From assembly GCA_022496205.1 (NCBI GenBank), contig WTXD01000118.1:1-42114 (forward strand): a DNA stretch of 42,114 nucleotides, given 5' to 3'. Numbering within the stretch: the stretch's first letter is position 1; each line of letters opens with the position of its first letter. This DNA is from Gloeopeniophorella convolvens (lineage: Eukaryota > Basidiomycota > Agaricomycetes > Russulales). Under the pieces are notes generated by a model. It did not search any database. It had not been told where the DNA came from and saw only the letters and a list, made by a program, of their open reading frames with translations. A program made the position numbers and the translations under genes. Below, piece by piece: positions 28,540-39,030 of the stretch.

Positions 28540-30135
28540 AGGATCTCGTCGTCCGTCTCCTATCACCATCGAACGCCGGGGCGAGCCTGTCCTCATTGTC
28601 TGGGTGCATAGACTCGGGCACCTCTTCAGGCATGTTCAGGTCTGGGTCAAGAGGGAAAACTCGTCAGCATCATCATCTGCGATGAGCAGGGCATTTATGG
28701 ACAGTGCTGAGATGACCACGTCATCCTCTCCGTGGTCGCGATCCACGGCATAACAGTCCCTCCAATTTCTCGTCGAGGAAACGAGTGCCGAGATGACCGA
28801 CACCCCCACCGCACAACCGCATCACCATATTACGGACCACGGATTCAATGACATATTAGCGAGCGTGTCTAAGTACGGGACGCGTATTACTCACTGATTG
28901 ACGTGGCAATCATAATCCTTGTCGCCATCTTCAGGCTTGCGGACGAAAGAAAGCGGTAACAACGGATCTCCCGCACCATGGTCGAATCGCTGGATGAGAT
29001 GGATGCCTCGGATAACTTGCATGGCGTTCGAGAATCCGAATGCACCCGGATCGCTGGAGGGGATGAAAGAGAGGACGTGGCGTCGGCTTTGCGCCCACTT
29101 CCCACGGGTTGACATATCAAGGCTGAGCCATCGCACCCAGAGCACGACCATCCGCTCGGAGGTCTCTGCTTCAGGGGCGCTTGCGGAGCAATGCAAGACG
29201 TTCGGATGGAAGATGGCCTGCACACGTGCGTACCAATATGGATGAGAATTATCCTCGTCCTCGCAGGATAAGACCGTCACGTCTGGCCGCGAACGGCTGA
29301 TGGTGTCTTGCTCGCATCGCAGGTCGCAGGTCGTGTAGCCGACGCGCAGCGTCTCGTGATGATACATTCTGTCGTTGAGAATCACGACCTCGGCACGATC
29401 TTGATTGCTGTATTCCTGTTCATCGCCATTGTACTATTCTTGACGCAGCGTGTGAGCAGGTGGTCCTCAAGTCTCGGGATGAAACTAAGCCCTGCGTGCG
29501 AGAAGGCCATCAGCTGAGCATGTTATTACCCCGGGATGGTGGATGCGTACCTTGATGGCAGGATCGTCGGGGTTCTCGGACAGCCAAGACGTTATGTATT
29601 CTCAGTCCTTGGCAGACTGAGCCACGTCGTAGTGGGTTGCGGGATCCGCAGGCGCTTCATCGGTGCGGCGCTGCTTGACAGGCTGCCAGCGGTTGCTCTC
29701 AGCGGACTGAGGCATCCGCATGGCCTGCAGATGGGACTCCACGCGTCGTACAACACAGCACACTAGGGGCTCACAACTCCCGCCGGCCGCCAGCTTTGCC
29801 GTGAAGTTATTCTTGTTGATTCGCGCGAATCGCTGCTTGATGACGCGATGCTGTGACTCTCCCTGGATTGAGGGATGGGTGAGCGTCGACCTCTGCTACA
29901 GATACGGAATCCCACGTACACCTTATGTCATTGTATTGTCTGCCATTCCGATCCACTCGATCCATTCTGAGTAGTCGCCGAGCGCGTGGAACTTGTACGT
30001 AGCAAGATCGATTTTCTTGAGACCAGGCATAGGGTTCACGGTCTGGCCTCCTGGAACATTGCGACGTTGAGCGTGGGCGGTCCTACGACGGTCGCGCACA
30101 GGGGCCTCCGGGGTGAGCTCTCTAGTTTGTACCTT
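28540..30135 (-). pseudogene. Plavaka-type (CMC superfamily) transposase C-terminal half, copy 1
   Basis: Reading from high to low coordinates, the conserved string for Agaricomycete Plavaka transposases appears in order. It starts with GLKKIDLATYKFHALGDY (about 30030) and ARTNKNNFTAKLA-like text, then WLSENPDDPAIK, an intron-like GT-AG gap, and FIPRLEDHLLTR. Next come DEQEYSNQDRAEVVI, TLRVGYTTCDLRCEQD, HPYWYARVQAIFHPNV, PSSDPGAFGFSNAMQVIRGI and PLSFVRKPEDGDKDYD. After another intron-like gap a Gly-rich RLCGGGVGHLGTRFLDEKLE segment and an acidic C-terminus follow. The catalytic core upstream is absent. Frameshifts break the chain. The fragment abuts a carnitine acyltransferase piece at its 5' side. 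Confidence 0.75.
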
Positions 30136-30139
30136 GAAA

Positions 30140-30977
30140 GTGCCCGTCGCTGCCCGTGTCGCCCGCCTGCACGTACGGGAGGCTCCAGTCGGCACGCTAC
30201 GCGCCCGGCACGCGCGTGCAGTCGAACATCCAGCTGTACGCGTGTGAGCGGGAGTGCGTAAGCGGGCACGCAGCGGAGAAGGTGCGCACCGGTAGGTGTT
30301 CGTGCAGCGTGGCGCGTCCTTGGTGCCCTCGGCGGGGACCCCTGCGCGCTTGAGCGCCGCGCGGTAGAGGCCATTGCGGCGCGAATGAGCGAGGCGGCAT
30401 GGTAGCACGCCGCCGCGAGGCCGGCGAGCTCGCCAGGGTCAGCACGCTTCGCGCGCGCACGCGTAACGCCACGCACAGTAGTACGACACTTCAATCATGG
30501 CCTGCCAGCACATATCAGCATTCAGCGCTCAGCACGCTGGGGGAAGAGCAGGAGCGTGATGACGCACCGGGTCGCGATAGGTGAGGTACGTAGCATCGTC
30601 ACACCACTCCTCGAGTTGGTGCCCACGGCCCTGCGTGTGCGCCTCGAGGCGCACCTGGAGCTCAGGCCCGGAGCCATAAGCAAAGACGTCGATACGGGCC
30701 TCGGCGGCGGCGAGCTCGTCTGGGGCGTGGGCGAGGGACGCGAGGGAGCGCTTGAGGCGGACGAGGGTGGGGGCGAGCAGGAGGGCGGCCCGGGCGGGGA
30801 AGGTGGTGGTGCCGAGGAGCGGGGCGGGAACGGTGGCCTTTCAATCTGCGCGGGGCGAGGTGCGGGTGGGAGGACGAGGGTTGACATCGGGGCGCGGGTT
30901 GCGTAGAGGCGGCGGGCGAGGGTGGTGCGGGCAAGACGGGGTGCATCTGTGCGTGCAAGGCAGGCAGCTGCGAGCAT
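30140..30977 (-). pseudogene. Choline/carnitine O-acyltransferase N-terminal remnant, copy 1
   Basis: From ATG at 30977 the frame MLAAACLARTDAPRLARTTL ... RRLYATR looks like a mitochondrial targeting peptide. After frame changes, LVRLKRSLASLAHAPDELAA, GPELQVRLEAHTQGRGHQ and CDDATYLTYRDPV follow, resembling the N-terminal part of fungal carnitine acetyltransferases. Further on, AALKRAGVPAEGTKDAP, TNTYR, an intron-like gap, then WMFDCTRVPGA appear. The catalytic His region and the C-terminal two thirds are missing; Plavaka sequence follows instead. An intact enzyme would move acetyl groups between CoA and carnitine. Assignment rests on motif resemblance read by eye. Confidence 0.62.
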
Positions 30978-31078
30978 GACACTGGAAGCGATTTGCAAGA
31001 TCAATGTGAGACGCTCGCAGGCAAGATACACACGCCGAGTCGGTTGTCTCGACAGCGCACGCTGCCTCCGGCTTATGT

Positions 31079-31095
31079 AATTATCTAATCGAGTC
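31079..31095. repeat. 17-mer boundary marker AATTATCTAATCGAGTC
   Basis: Identical 17-mers occur at 20498-20514, 31079-31095 and 41831-41847, in each case in the intergenic space between the divergent acyltransferase remnant and the next NACHT gene. Units 2 and 3 also share the preceding GCTGCCTCCGGCT. Confidence 0.85.
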
Positions 31096-31191
31096 CGGCT
31101 TCATTGAAGCACATGGCACTTGGCCCTTATGTAGCAATGCATTCACCACAGCGTGTTCTTTGAATCAGCTCCGTAAGGTAGGCTCAAGGTG

Positions 31192-32135
31192 TACACTGCC
31201 AGCGGGCGCAACGCGATTTCTCATAGATTTCCGGTGTCTTCGAGAGTAGCCGGACAAATTGTCGGGTTTCGACGATTTCAATCTCGAGGTTCACGCGTTA
31301 GCGGCCCAAGCATGATTTTTATATGCCACGATCATCATAGCACCTTTTTCTCATAGATTTCCCCGTCATCGCAGATCACAAGCAATGCAAAATCTCGTTT
31401 TCGCAACGATGATTGGCACTTAGCGGATTTTGTTGGAATTGCACTGAGTCGCGCTCCACGGCCGGCACGCCTCGCTCCATCCCCCGCTCGTCTGCTGCCT
31501 CCTCACCACCTCATTCCGCGACACCCTTCCCTATCACCTAGCGCCCCAAGAGTAGACACGAAGACTCTTTCAAGACGTATCGACAGTCCATACTAATTAT
31601 TTACGAGCGCAATGCGATTCTGACTCACGCGCTTGTGCACGCGTGTAATCCCACCCAGTTGTTCTCGAAACGTCCCCCGCGTGCCTCGATCCCCCTCGCG
31701 CTCTGTTATTGCGTCGAGGCCAGCCGGTGAGGATGCAGAATAGCTTCCAAAGGAACCCAACTATACCCAAACTGCTATACTTATGGTACAATGTGAGGAT
31801 TGTGTGTTGTGCTATAATGGTGTAATTGGAGTGCATCATACTTGGTACGTGCATCCTATGTTCAATCCTCAACAGTGTAATATTTTTTATTGCTACAGAT
31901 CACCCGCAGTCTCGCATGGCTGATCAGATAAGCTCTTGTGCTGGTGATGGCGCCGGTATGCCATCCAAATGGGCAATATGAGAATTCAAGCTCAGCTGTT
32001 GCGATTGACGAATTTCATAGGTTTCATCGATATCCTCAACGTCTGGCCGCTAACTATGATTTTATGCGATCTGAGCGTATTTTATCAAGATTTCGGACAT
32101 CGCTTGGAAACCGCGTTGCGCCCGCTGGCAGTGTA
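31192..32135. mobile_element. 940-bp TIR element with TA target site (unit 2 only)
   Basis: The ends are inverted repeats CACTGCCAGCGGGCGCAACG (31194-31213) and its reverse complement ending at 32133, with the match extending to CGnTTTC. TA flanks both ends (31192-31193, 32134-32135). A subterminal TCTCATAGATTTCC motif occurs twice, near 31212 and 31350. No transposase ORF is present. TIR plus TA is the signature of Tc1/mariner-type non-autonomous elements (MITE-like). Units 1 and 3 lack it. Confidence 0.82.
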
Positions 32136-32611
32136 GAGTACAGCAAAGAACGAGGGGCCCCGAAGAGGGCTTCAAGCCATCACCGCCTGGCAACAACTAC
32201 GACATGTACTCGGTCTCCCGCAGCTAAGAGCGGCCTACCTCGACCTAGCCTGTCAATATCCTTCCTCACTGCTCTGTGGCGACAAGCAGCGGGCGTGAGC
32301 AAGGCAGTCGTGTGGCTGGACCCGTGGCCCCGTGCAGCCTTCTGTTCAAGGACAAAGGGAGGTCACCTGGAGGTGTCGTAGGCGGCTATTCGAATTCGTG
32401 ACGGTGAGGCCTACTTAGGATACAGACATGACAATGAAGCACCTTCCCAGCCTAACGTGTACAAACCTCGTGTACACTACATGCAAATCTGAGCGCTGAA
32501 ACATCACTCATGGCCTTCAGCTTCAGCACTTGTCCTTCACGCACCCCTCCCCCCATAGGGACCTATTTCCATCCGCCTCTCTGAAAAACAACTGGAAGAC
32601 TCGTCATCCTC
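32136..32611 (+). promoter_or_regulatory. Upstream region of NACHT gene 2
   Basis: 32170-32330 has a counterpart in unit 3 at about 41905-42060 (TGGCAACAACTACG, CTACCTCGACCTA). The last ~130 bp are the conserved pyrimidine-rich block shared with unit 1 (ATCTGAGCGCTGAAAC, GGCCTTCAGC, ACAACTGGAAGAC). No coding is seen. The promoter role is inferred from conservation and position. Confidence 0.45.
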
Positions 32612-35600
32612 ATGTCTGCGACCAAGACAGAGGACTACTACCATTCGCTTTTCAATGAGGCGTTGAAAAAATACAAGAAAAAGACAGGACAAGATCCCAC
32701 TGCCCATGCGCTCGTCACCAGGCTTAGCGGATGTGCATCCCCAGAAGAGGTGACTGCCTTGCTTCAGAAGGAAGCAGAGCAGTTGGACGCGAACCACAAG
32801 AGTCGCTGGAGGACCCGCATGATCGAGAAGATTGCGCCGATTGTCGCGGTCATCCGTCCACTCTGTGACACGGCTGGAAAGGCAGCAGGCCTCGTGCGTC
32901 CTATATCTCTACTGTCTACGGACAAACGCTCAAGTGTCGAGGTCAGGCGTTCGGACCTGGCGAAACGATATTCGGTGCCATCGGAATACTCCTCGCAGTG
33001 CGTATTTCAATCAGCATCCTTTTCCTCGCGTCCCGCTTGCTGAACAGATTCTAGATCCCAGACAATTATATGAAGAACCACGAAGCATTGATACAACTAA
33101 TCGAACAAATGGCGCACTTCCTAGGGCGCCTCGGGATCTCAATCGATCCTGAAGATGTCCTATCCGACGACCCGATGATGAAGATCAGAATGGACATCCT
33201 GGTCGAATTGATTCGCATATTCGCGCTCGTCACTCAAAGGATGAGCCCCAGTGACGCCTTCGTTGGTGAGTTTCTCACGCTGTTGAAACACATGACGCAG
33301 CTCAAAGCAAGCGCAGTCAAGGCAAAGAATCATCTCAGGAAGGCCTTCGCCACAGTGTCTGGAGACAAGGAGATTGAGGACATGCTCAAACGACTGGACG
33401 GGCTCACCAAAGCGGAGCACTATATGGCTACGGCGCAGATACAGCGCGGCACCGGAAACGTGGAGCGAGAACAGCGGAGGCAAAAGCGTACGTCATCATG
33501 GTCTCCATGTTCCCTGCCCAATCGAGGTGTCTGAGCAATCATCGCAGGTATTCAGCAGGAAGCCCAGTACCGGAAGTGGTTATCTTCGCCAAATTCGTCG
33601 ACGAATCAAGCGACCGCATCCGACGCACGCCACGGAGATACCTCAATGTGGCTCGTTCGTGGTCAGATTTACGAGGCTTGGAAGTCCAGCGGCACGCTAC
33701 TGTGGATTACCGGTAAACGTATATCGTTCAATTTTGTTGTATAGACGGGAGCTGACATTTCCTTGTAGCGGGGGCGGGAAAAACTGTCATCTGGTATGCA
33801 CCTCATCAAGCGTGCTACGGTCACCAGCTGCTGTCTAACTTGACCGATTTCTGGGTCGGATTAGCTCCACGGTCATCAAGGATTTACAGGACTCGCTGCG
33901 TTCTAGCAGATCAACGGCTGCCCTGGCGTACTTCTACTGCGACTTTAGGGACACGACAAAGCAATCCTACCGTGCTTTTCTCGGCTCCTTGTTGATCGAC
34001 CTTTCCACTCAATCGGACGAGTCGGAAGATATACTTCGCAGACTCTATTCGAAGTATAAAGGTGGCTCCCAGGAGGCCGCCGCCGACGATCCCAAGCCGC
34101 CCGAAGTCGACGATCTCAAGCGATGCCTGAAGGAGATGCTTGAGATCCAGTCGGAAGCCACCAAGTACATCATCGTCGATGCTCTGGACGAGATGCCGAA
34201 CTATGGCGTATCGTCGTCACGTGAGAAGACCCTGGAGCTTATGAGCTGGCTTGTCGATCTGCGGCTTTCGGGCTTGCGGCTCTGCGTCACTAGCCGACCT
34301 GAGGACGACATCGGGCAAGTCTTGGAATCTCTGGCGTCTCATCAGATAGCCCTCGACGAAGAGAAAGAACACCGCAAAAATATCACCTGCCTGATCCGCT
34401 CCATTGTCGAGACGAACAGGAGGATGCAGAGGTGGAGTAATACAATCAAGGAAGAGGTCATCTCAGTCTTGTCAGAGAAAGCGGACGGGATGTGAGTCAT
34501 ATATACCCTTAGGTTGACGCGCGAAGGGTTTGCTCATGTTTCGTGTAGGTTCCGATACGCTTCCTACCAGCTCGACGTCCTTTGCGAAGTCCCGATGTCG
34601 GCGATCCAATCCACCCTGAAATCACTCCCTACTACCCTGTACGAGTCGTACGAATCTACGCTGGAACGGATCAGCAAGGAGAAGCGGGTGTACGCCCATC
34701 GACTATTCCAATGCTTATCGTTTTCGACACGCCCACTCTACGTGGAGGAACTCGCAGAGGTTCTTGCAGTTAGTCTCGACGAGGAGGTCCCCACATACCA
34801 CGACGATTGGCGATCGAACGATGCGGAGGGTGTAGTCCTATCGACTTGCCCCGGAAGCTTCATACAGGTCATCAACGAGGACTCGGACCCTGACGTGGAC
34901 TCGGACCCGGACTCTAAGGAGGCTCCGCGGCGGATCGTCCAATTCGCCCATTTCTCGGTCAAGGAATTCTTGACCTCCGATCAACTTGCCAACTCAAAGT
35001 CAGAAATCTCTCGCTTCCATGTACTCCCGGAGTCATCCCATGCCGTCCTTGCAAAGGCATGCCTCGCTATCCTCCTCCGACCCGACCCCGCAGCGAGTCC
35101 CTCAACTGGACCCGATCTGGAAACCTACGCCACGCAATCATGGGACACGCACGCGCGATTTGAAGACGTGCCTACGTCGCTATTGAAGGCCATGAAGCTC
35201 CTCTTCGACCCTACTGAGCCTTACTTTGCAGCCTGGGCTCGTAGGCGCGAAGATACCCTGTGGCGGCCGGGAACTCCTTTGTACTTTGCCGCACTATGCG
35301 GTCTACCTTCCATTGTGGAACACATCCTTGCATCCGGTTCCCACGACATCGACGCAGAGGGAGGGTATCACCGCACTGCGTTCTTCGCAGCATTGGAAGC
35401 GTGGTCCCTCGCCGTTATCAGGCTACTCCTCGACCACGGTGCCGACGTCAACGCCAAGGGTGTATCCGGGGGTGCGCTCCTTGCGGCAGTGCGGAACCGC
35501 GAGTTCGATATCGTCCTCTTGCTGCTCGACCGCGGTGCCAACATCCACGCCTCGTACAGCAAGTACCATAAAACAGCACTCCATGTGGCAGTGTTGGGCG

Positions 35601-36787
35601 GCAAGGCCGATATGATCCAGCTGTTGCTCGACCACGGTGCCGACGTCAACGCCACGGGGGGCAAGTACAATGACACAGCGCTCCAGACGGCAGTGTTGGA
35701 CGGCGATTTCGATACGACCTGCCTGCTGCTCAACCGCGGTGCCGACGCCAACGCCCTGGGTGGCCGGTACGGTAGGACAGCGCTCCATGTGGCAGTGTCG
35801 AGCGGCGAGCTCGATATGGTCCAGCTGCTACTTGACCGCGGTGCCGACGCCAACACCGCGGGTGGCCGTGGCCGGACTGCGCTGGAGGAGGCAGTGTTAA
35901 AAGGCAAGCTTGATATGGCCCAGCTACTGCTCGACCGTGGTGCCGATGTCGACGCCCCGGGTGCGGGGTCGTTCGACGATGCCGTCATGCGCTTTCTGCC
36001 ACCCCTCTTGGACACCGCCACCAATGCCCCGGGAGGCGGGGCGCTCCGTACAGCTGTGTTGAGCAGCAAGCTCGATATGGTCGAGCTGCTGCTGGACCGT
36101 GGTGCCAGCATCAACCCCATGGACTACCAGTATCATTCAGGCACAGTGCTCGAGACGGCAGCGGTAAGCGGCAAGCTCGATATGGTCCGCCTGCTACTCG
36201 ACCGCGGTGGCGACGTCAACGTCCCGGAAGGTAGAGCGCTCTGTTCAGCAATGTTGAGCAACAAGCTTGATATGGTCCAGTTGCTGCTCGACCGTGGTGC
36301 CGACATCAACGGCACTTTCTCCTGGCCCTGGTCGGATGACAGCGTAGCGCTCCTGAAGGCAGCGTCAAGCTGCGGGCTTGATATGGTCCAGCTGCTGCTT
36401 GACCGCGGTGCTGACATCAATGTCCAATGCGGATCACATGGGAATGTGCTACAAGTGGTAGCATACAACGGAAAGACCGATATTGTGCGGCTCATCCTTG
36501 ACCGTGGCTTCGACGTCAACACTCGAGGTGGCAAATTCGGGACAGCGCTGATAGGAGCATCGCACCATGGAAACCTAGACGTCGTACAACTTCTCCTCGC
36601 ACATGGTGCAGACACAAGTATTAGGAGCGAGGAGTACGGTACGGCTATGGAAGCAGCGCAAGCCAGCGAAGACTGGGAAATGGACGAGTGGACGCGCACC
36701 GCCATTGTCGAATTGCTCTCAAGCGCTCCGCAAGATGCAACTCGTGTAGCGCCGCCCAACGGAGGCGCAGGATCAAGCACTCAGTGA
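32612..36787 (+). CDS. Goodbye-NACHT-ankyrin STAND receptor, copy 2 (open reading frame by splicing)
   Basis: The seven-exon model 32612-32893, 32947-32997, 33055-33487, 33548-33718, 33769-33793, 33865-34491 and 34549-36787 gives 3828 nt, 1275 residues, with no internal stop. Introns are 50-71 nt with GT-AG ends. The Goodbye-type N-terminus (YHSLFNEALKKYKKKTGQDP ... DANHKSRWRTRM) is about residues 10-240. The NACHT Walker A ITGKPGAGKTVI is built across the exon 4/5 junction (about 310); FYCDFRDTTKQSYRAFLGSL follows; Walker B is KYIIVDALDEM (about 421), then LCVTSRPED. The winged-helix region is FRYASYQLDVLCEVPM. About 13-14 ankyrin repeats run from residue ~770 to near the end. The family is thought to couple ligand sensing by repeats to oligomerisation and cell-death or defence signalling. 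Function here is inferred. Confidence 0.9.
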
Positions 36788-37101
36788 TTCCTAAGCCAGG
36801 TGAGCCTTTCTTATGTGCACTCAGAGCCATTGCGCTGATCATCACGATAGTATCCCAACCAAGAGAAAGGGATACGTTGTGCGTTATTGACATCGGTTTA
36901 CATGAGCGGAGTGGGTCGGAGAGCGTCTGAGGGCGTAGTTAATGTTGTAACTGTGCATTCCGTTGATTCTATGGCACGCGCGCATGGACAAACACATGCG
37001 CAGTCTGTTCTTCAGGCCCAGAGAGGACTAGCAACGGGGAAACGCGATTATACCTGAATATACCTGGGATTTTGCAGGAAGGGGTGATCAAAGAAAGACC
37101 T
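36788..37101. other. Intergenic region downstream of NACHT gene 2
   Basis: The first ~90 bp match the flank of copy 1; 36900-36930 (GAGTGGGTCGGAGAGCGTCT) and 37070-37100 also match. About 120 bp in between (36935-37050) has no counterpart in unit 1. No gene is seen. Confidence 0.55.
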
Positions 37102-37108
37102 GCACCGG

Positions 37109-37140
<32 letters not shown>

Positions 37141-37305
37141 AAGTCTGCATTTGTATACCGCAGCAAGTGATGCTACACTAAGACGCGGTCGTCGAGTATA
37201 TACGACAATTACAGGTCGGAGGTAAGGTTATGATCTAGATGTGTACGTATGAATAAGATATGAGTGCTGTGCCGGGAAATGGTTGCGCGTGGGCACCGGC
37301 CAGAC
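37102..37305 (-). mobile_element. 178-bp poly(A)-tailed retroinsertion with 13-bp target duplication (unit 2 only)
   Basis: A 26-T run (37115-37140) opens a 178-bp insert (37115-37292) flanked by perfect 13-bp duplications GCACCGGCCAGAC (37102-37114, 37293-37305). Read on the minus strand it is a short body ending in GCAGACTT and a poly(A) tail. These are the marks of target-primed reverse transcription: a SINE, a 5'-truncated LINE end or a processed mRNA 3' end. No RNA polymerase III A or B box is evident, so a tRNA-derived SINE is not supported. Unit 1 has one near-matching target at 25035-25047. Confidence 0.88.
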
Positions 37306-37719
37306 GTTCCGCACCTTTCCGGGCCTGTCCGGCTCGTTCGGGTTTACGCGTGCGTGGCCAGACCACGCGGTCACCAGCACACTCCCTTGGTCCGGTCACC
37401 CTGCTCAACGAGCGATACTGACGAGTCCGAGCTCCCCTGGGCACGCTCCAAGTCTTGTGCGTCTCTCTGTCTCTCTTCGGGACGCCAGTCTGTTCACCAC
37501 GTTTTCTGCCTGCTGTCCGATCGAAAGCAGCCAGCAGCAGACAACCGCATCAGACCCGCTACCAGACCCCGCAGCCCATCCCCGCACACCATCGCCTCTC
37601 TCAGTGCTGCTATTCCCCACCCGACGCCCTCTATATACGATCCGCCAACTCGAGCCACTCGGCCGCATCCTGCGTTCTCCCACCCCGCCCGTACCCCCTT
37701 CGGTCCGACATCGCTCTCA

Positions 37720-39030
37720 TGAACCAGGCCGCCCGCGCATCACCGCCTCCTCCACCTACGTCGACTCGTCCGCCGCGAGCAACAGCACCCGGCGCTCGTC
37801 CGAGTCTTCTCGCACGATGCCTGCCCTTTCCGCCGCGATCACTCCACGCAGGACCGCACGCGGTCCATGTCCGCCGCGACGACCGCCCACGTGCGCACCG
37901 CGCTGCAGCACGACCAGACCATCCCCTCGCCCGCCTCGACCTCCTCGCGTGTGCGCGCCAGCCTCCCGCTGCCGCAAGGCAACGGCAGTGTCGTGGTCCC
38001 ATCCTCGCCGGGGTCGTTCCCACGCTGCTCCCCAATTGTATATCCCGCGCTCCTCTCGCGCGTCGCCGAGGCACTGCGCGCGCGCATCGCGCTTTCAGAC
38101 GTCGTGAAGGACGGGCTCGCGTACACGGACGCGTTCGACGGGCGACAGGCGGTCGACAAGGTCGCGTACATCATCAAGACGACGGACCGCAACCTCGCAC
38201 TCCTGCTTGACCGCGGACGTGTACCAGTTCCGCACTCGCGTGCCCGGCCCGTTCATTTCGGGCGAGCTGTTCCCGCCTGGAGCCGCGTCGCACAGCGACA
38301 GCTCTACGCCCAGCACCGCTGCGGGCCGGGATTTGGACCGCGGCTCGCCGTCGAACGAGGCGTCGGCCGAGTCGGAGCGCGGGGCAGGAAACGGAGCGGC
38401 CGCCCGAGTCGCACAAGCTCAACGCGTACCTGGCCAAGCCGACGACGCGTCTGGCGCGGTACCCGCTGTTGCTCGAGGCGGTACTGAAGCACACGCCCGA
38501 GAACAGCCAGGACAAGCAGGACATCCCCAAGGTCGTCGCGCTCGTGCGCGAGTTCCTCACTGAGGTTAACCTGCAAACCGGCCGCGCGGAGAACCGCTTC
38601 AACCTGCTGCAGCTCGACCAGCAGCTCGTCTTCCGTCCGGGCGAGCAGGCCTACTTGTGCCTCTGCGAGGACGGCCGTGAGCTCATTTATAAAGGCCCGC
38701 TCAGGCGCCGTGGCGGTTCGCAAGGCGACAGCGGCGAGCTGCTCGTGTTCTTACTCGGCCACGCGCTGCTGATAGTCAAGCAGAAGAACAAGGCCGACCA
38801 GTATAAGGTCTACCACCCGGTGCGTGCGTCCCTCCCTGCGCCGACCCGGCGGCGGACCCCGCGCCGCAGCCGATCCTACTCGAGCTGCACGTCATCGCGA
38901 CGGACGAGTTGGGCATGCGCACGCTGCTGACCGCCCGCGCCGTGCGTCGTGTTGCACGGGCAGAGAATCGGCGTCGCCGCAGACGCAACCAGACCCAAGA
39001 CCACTGGGGTTCCTGTAGCAATCGGATATC
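37720..39030 (+). pseudogene. RhoGEF (Rom1/Rom2-like) remnant, copy 2
   Basis: This copy is better preserved than copy 1. A DEP-domain part (YPALLSRVAEALRARIALSD, DGLAYTDAFDGRQAVDKVAY, IIKTTDRNLALLL; about 38040-38210) is joined through an internal deletion to DVYQFRTRVPGPFISGELFP (38216 on). The DH C-terminal helices (LNAYLAKPTTRLARYPLLLE, about 38422) and REFLTEVNLQTGRAENRFNL follow. The PH start is QQLVFRPGEQAYLCLCEDGR, then ELLVFLLGHALLIVKQKNKA and QYKVYH. The DH N-terminal half and the CNH domain are absent, and the frame changes several times. An intact homologue would activate Rho1 in cell-wall signalling. Confidence 0.78.

Larger units (their letters stand above)
20498..31078 (+). repeat. 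Tandem segmental duplication, unit 1
   Basis: The unit is delimited by the 17-mer AATTATCTAATCGAGTC at 20498-20514, which recurs at 31079 and 41831. It contains the NACHT-ankyrin pseudogene, RhoGEF remnant, a private TIR insertion, Plavaka remnant and carnitine acyltransferase remnant. Period to the next unit is 10581 bp. Unit limits are operational, since the true recombination breakpoint is not visible. Confidence 0.8.

Noticed and set aside
37115..37140. Poly-T run as a Pol III terminator or sequencing artefact
   Set aside because: Exact 13-bp duplications on both sides of the 178-bp insert explain it as a retroinsertion tail, and no Pol III gene is adjacent.
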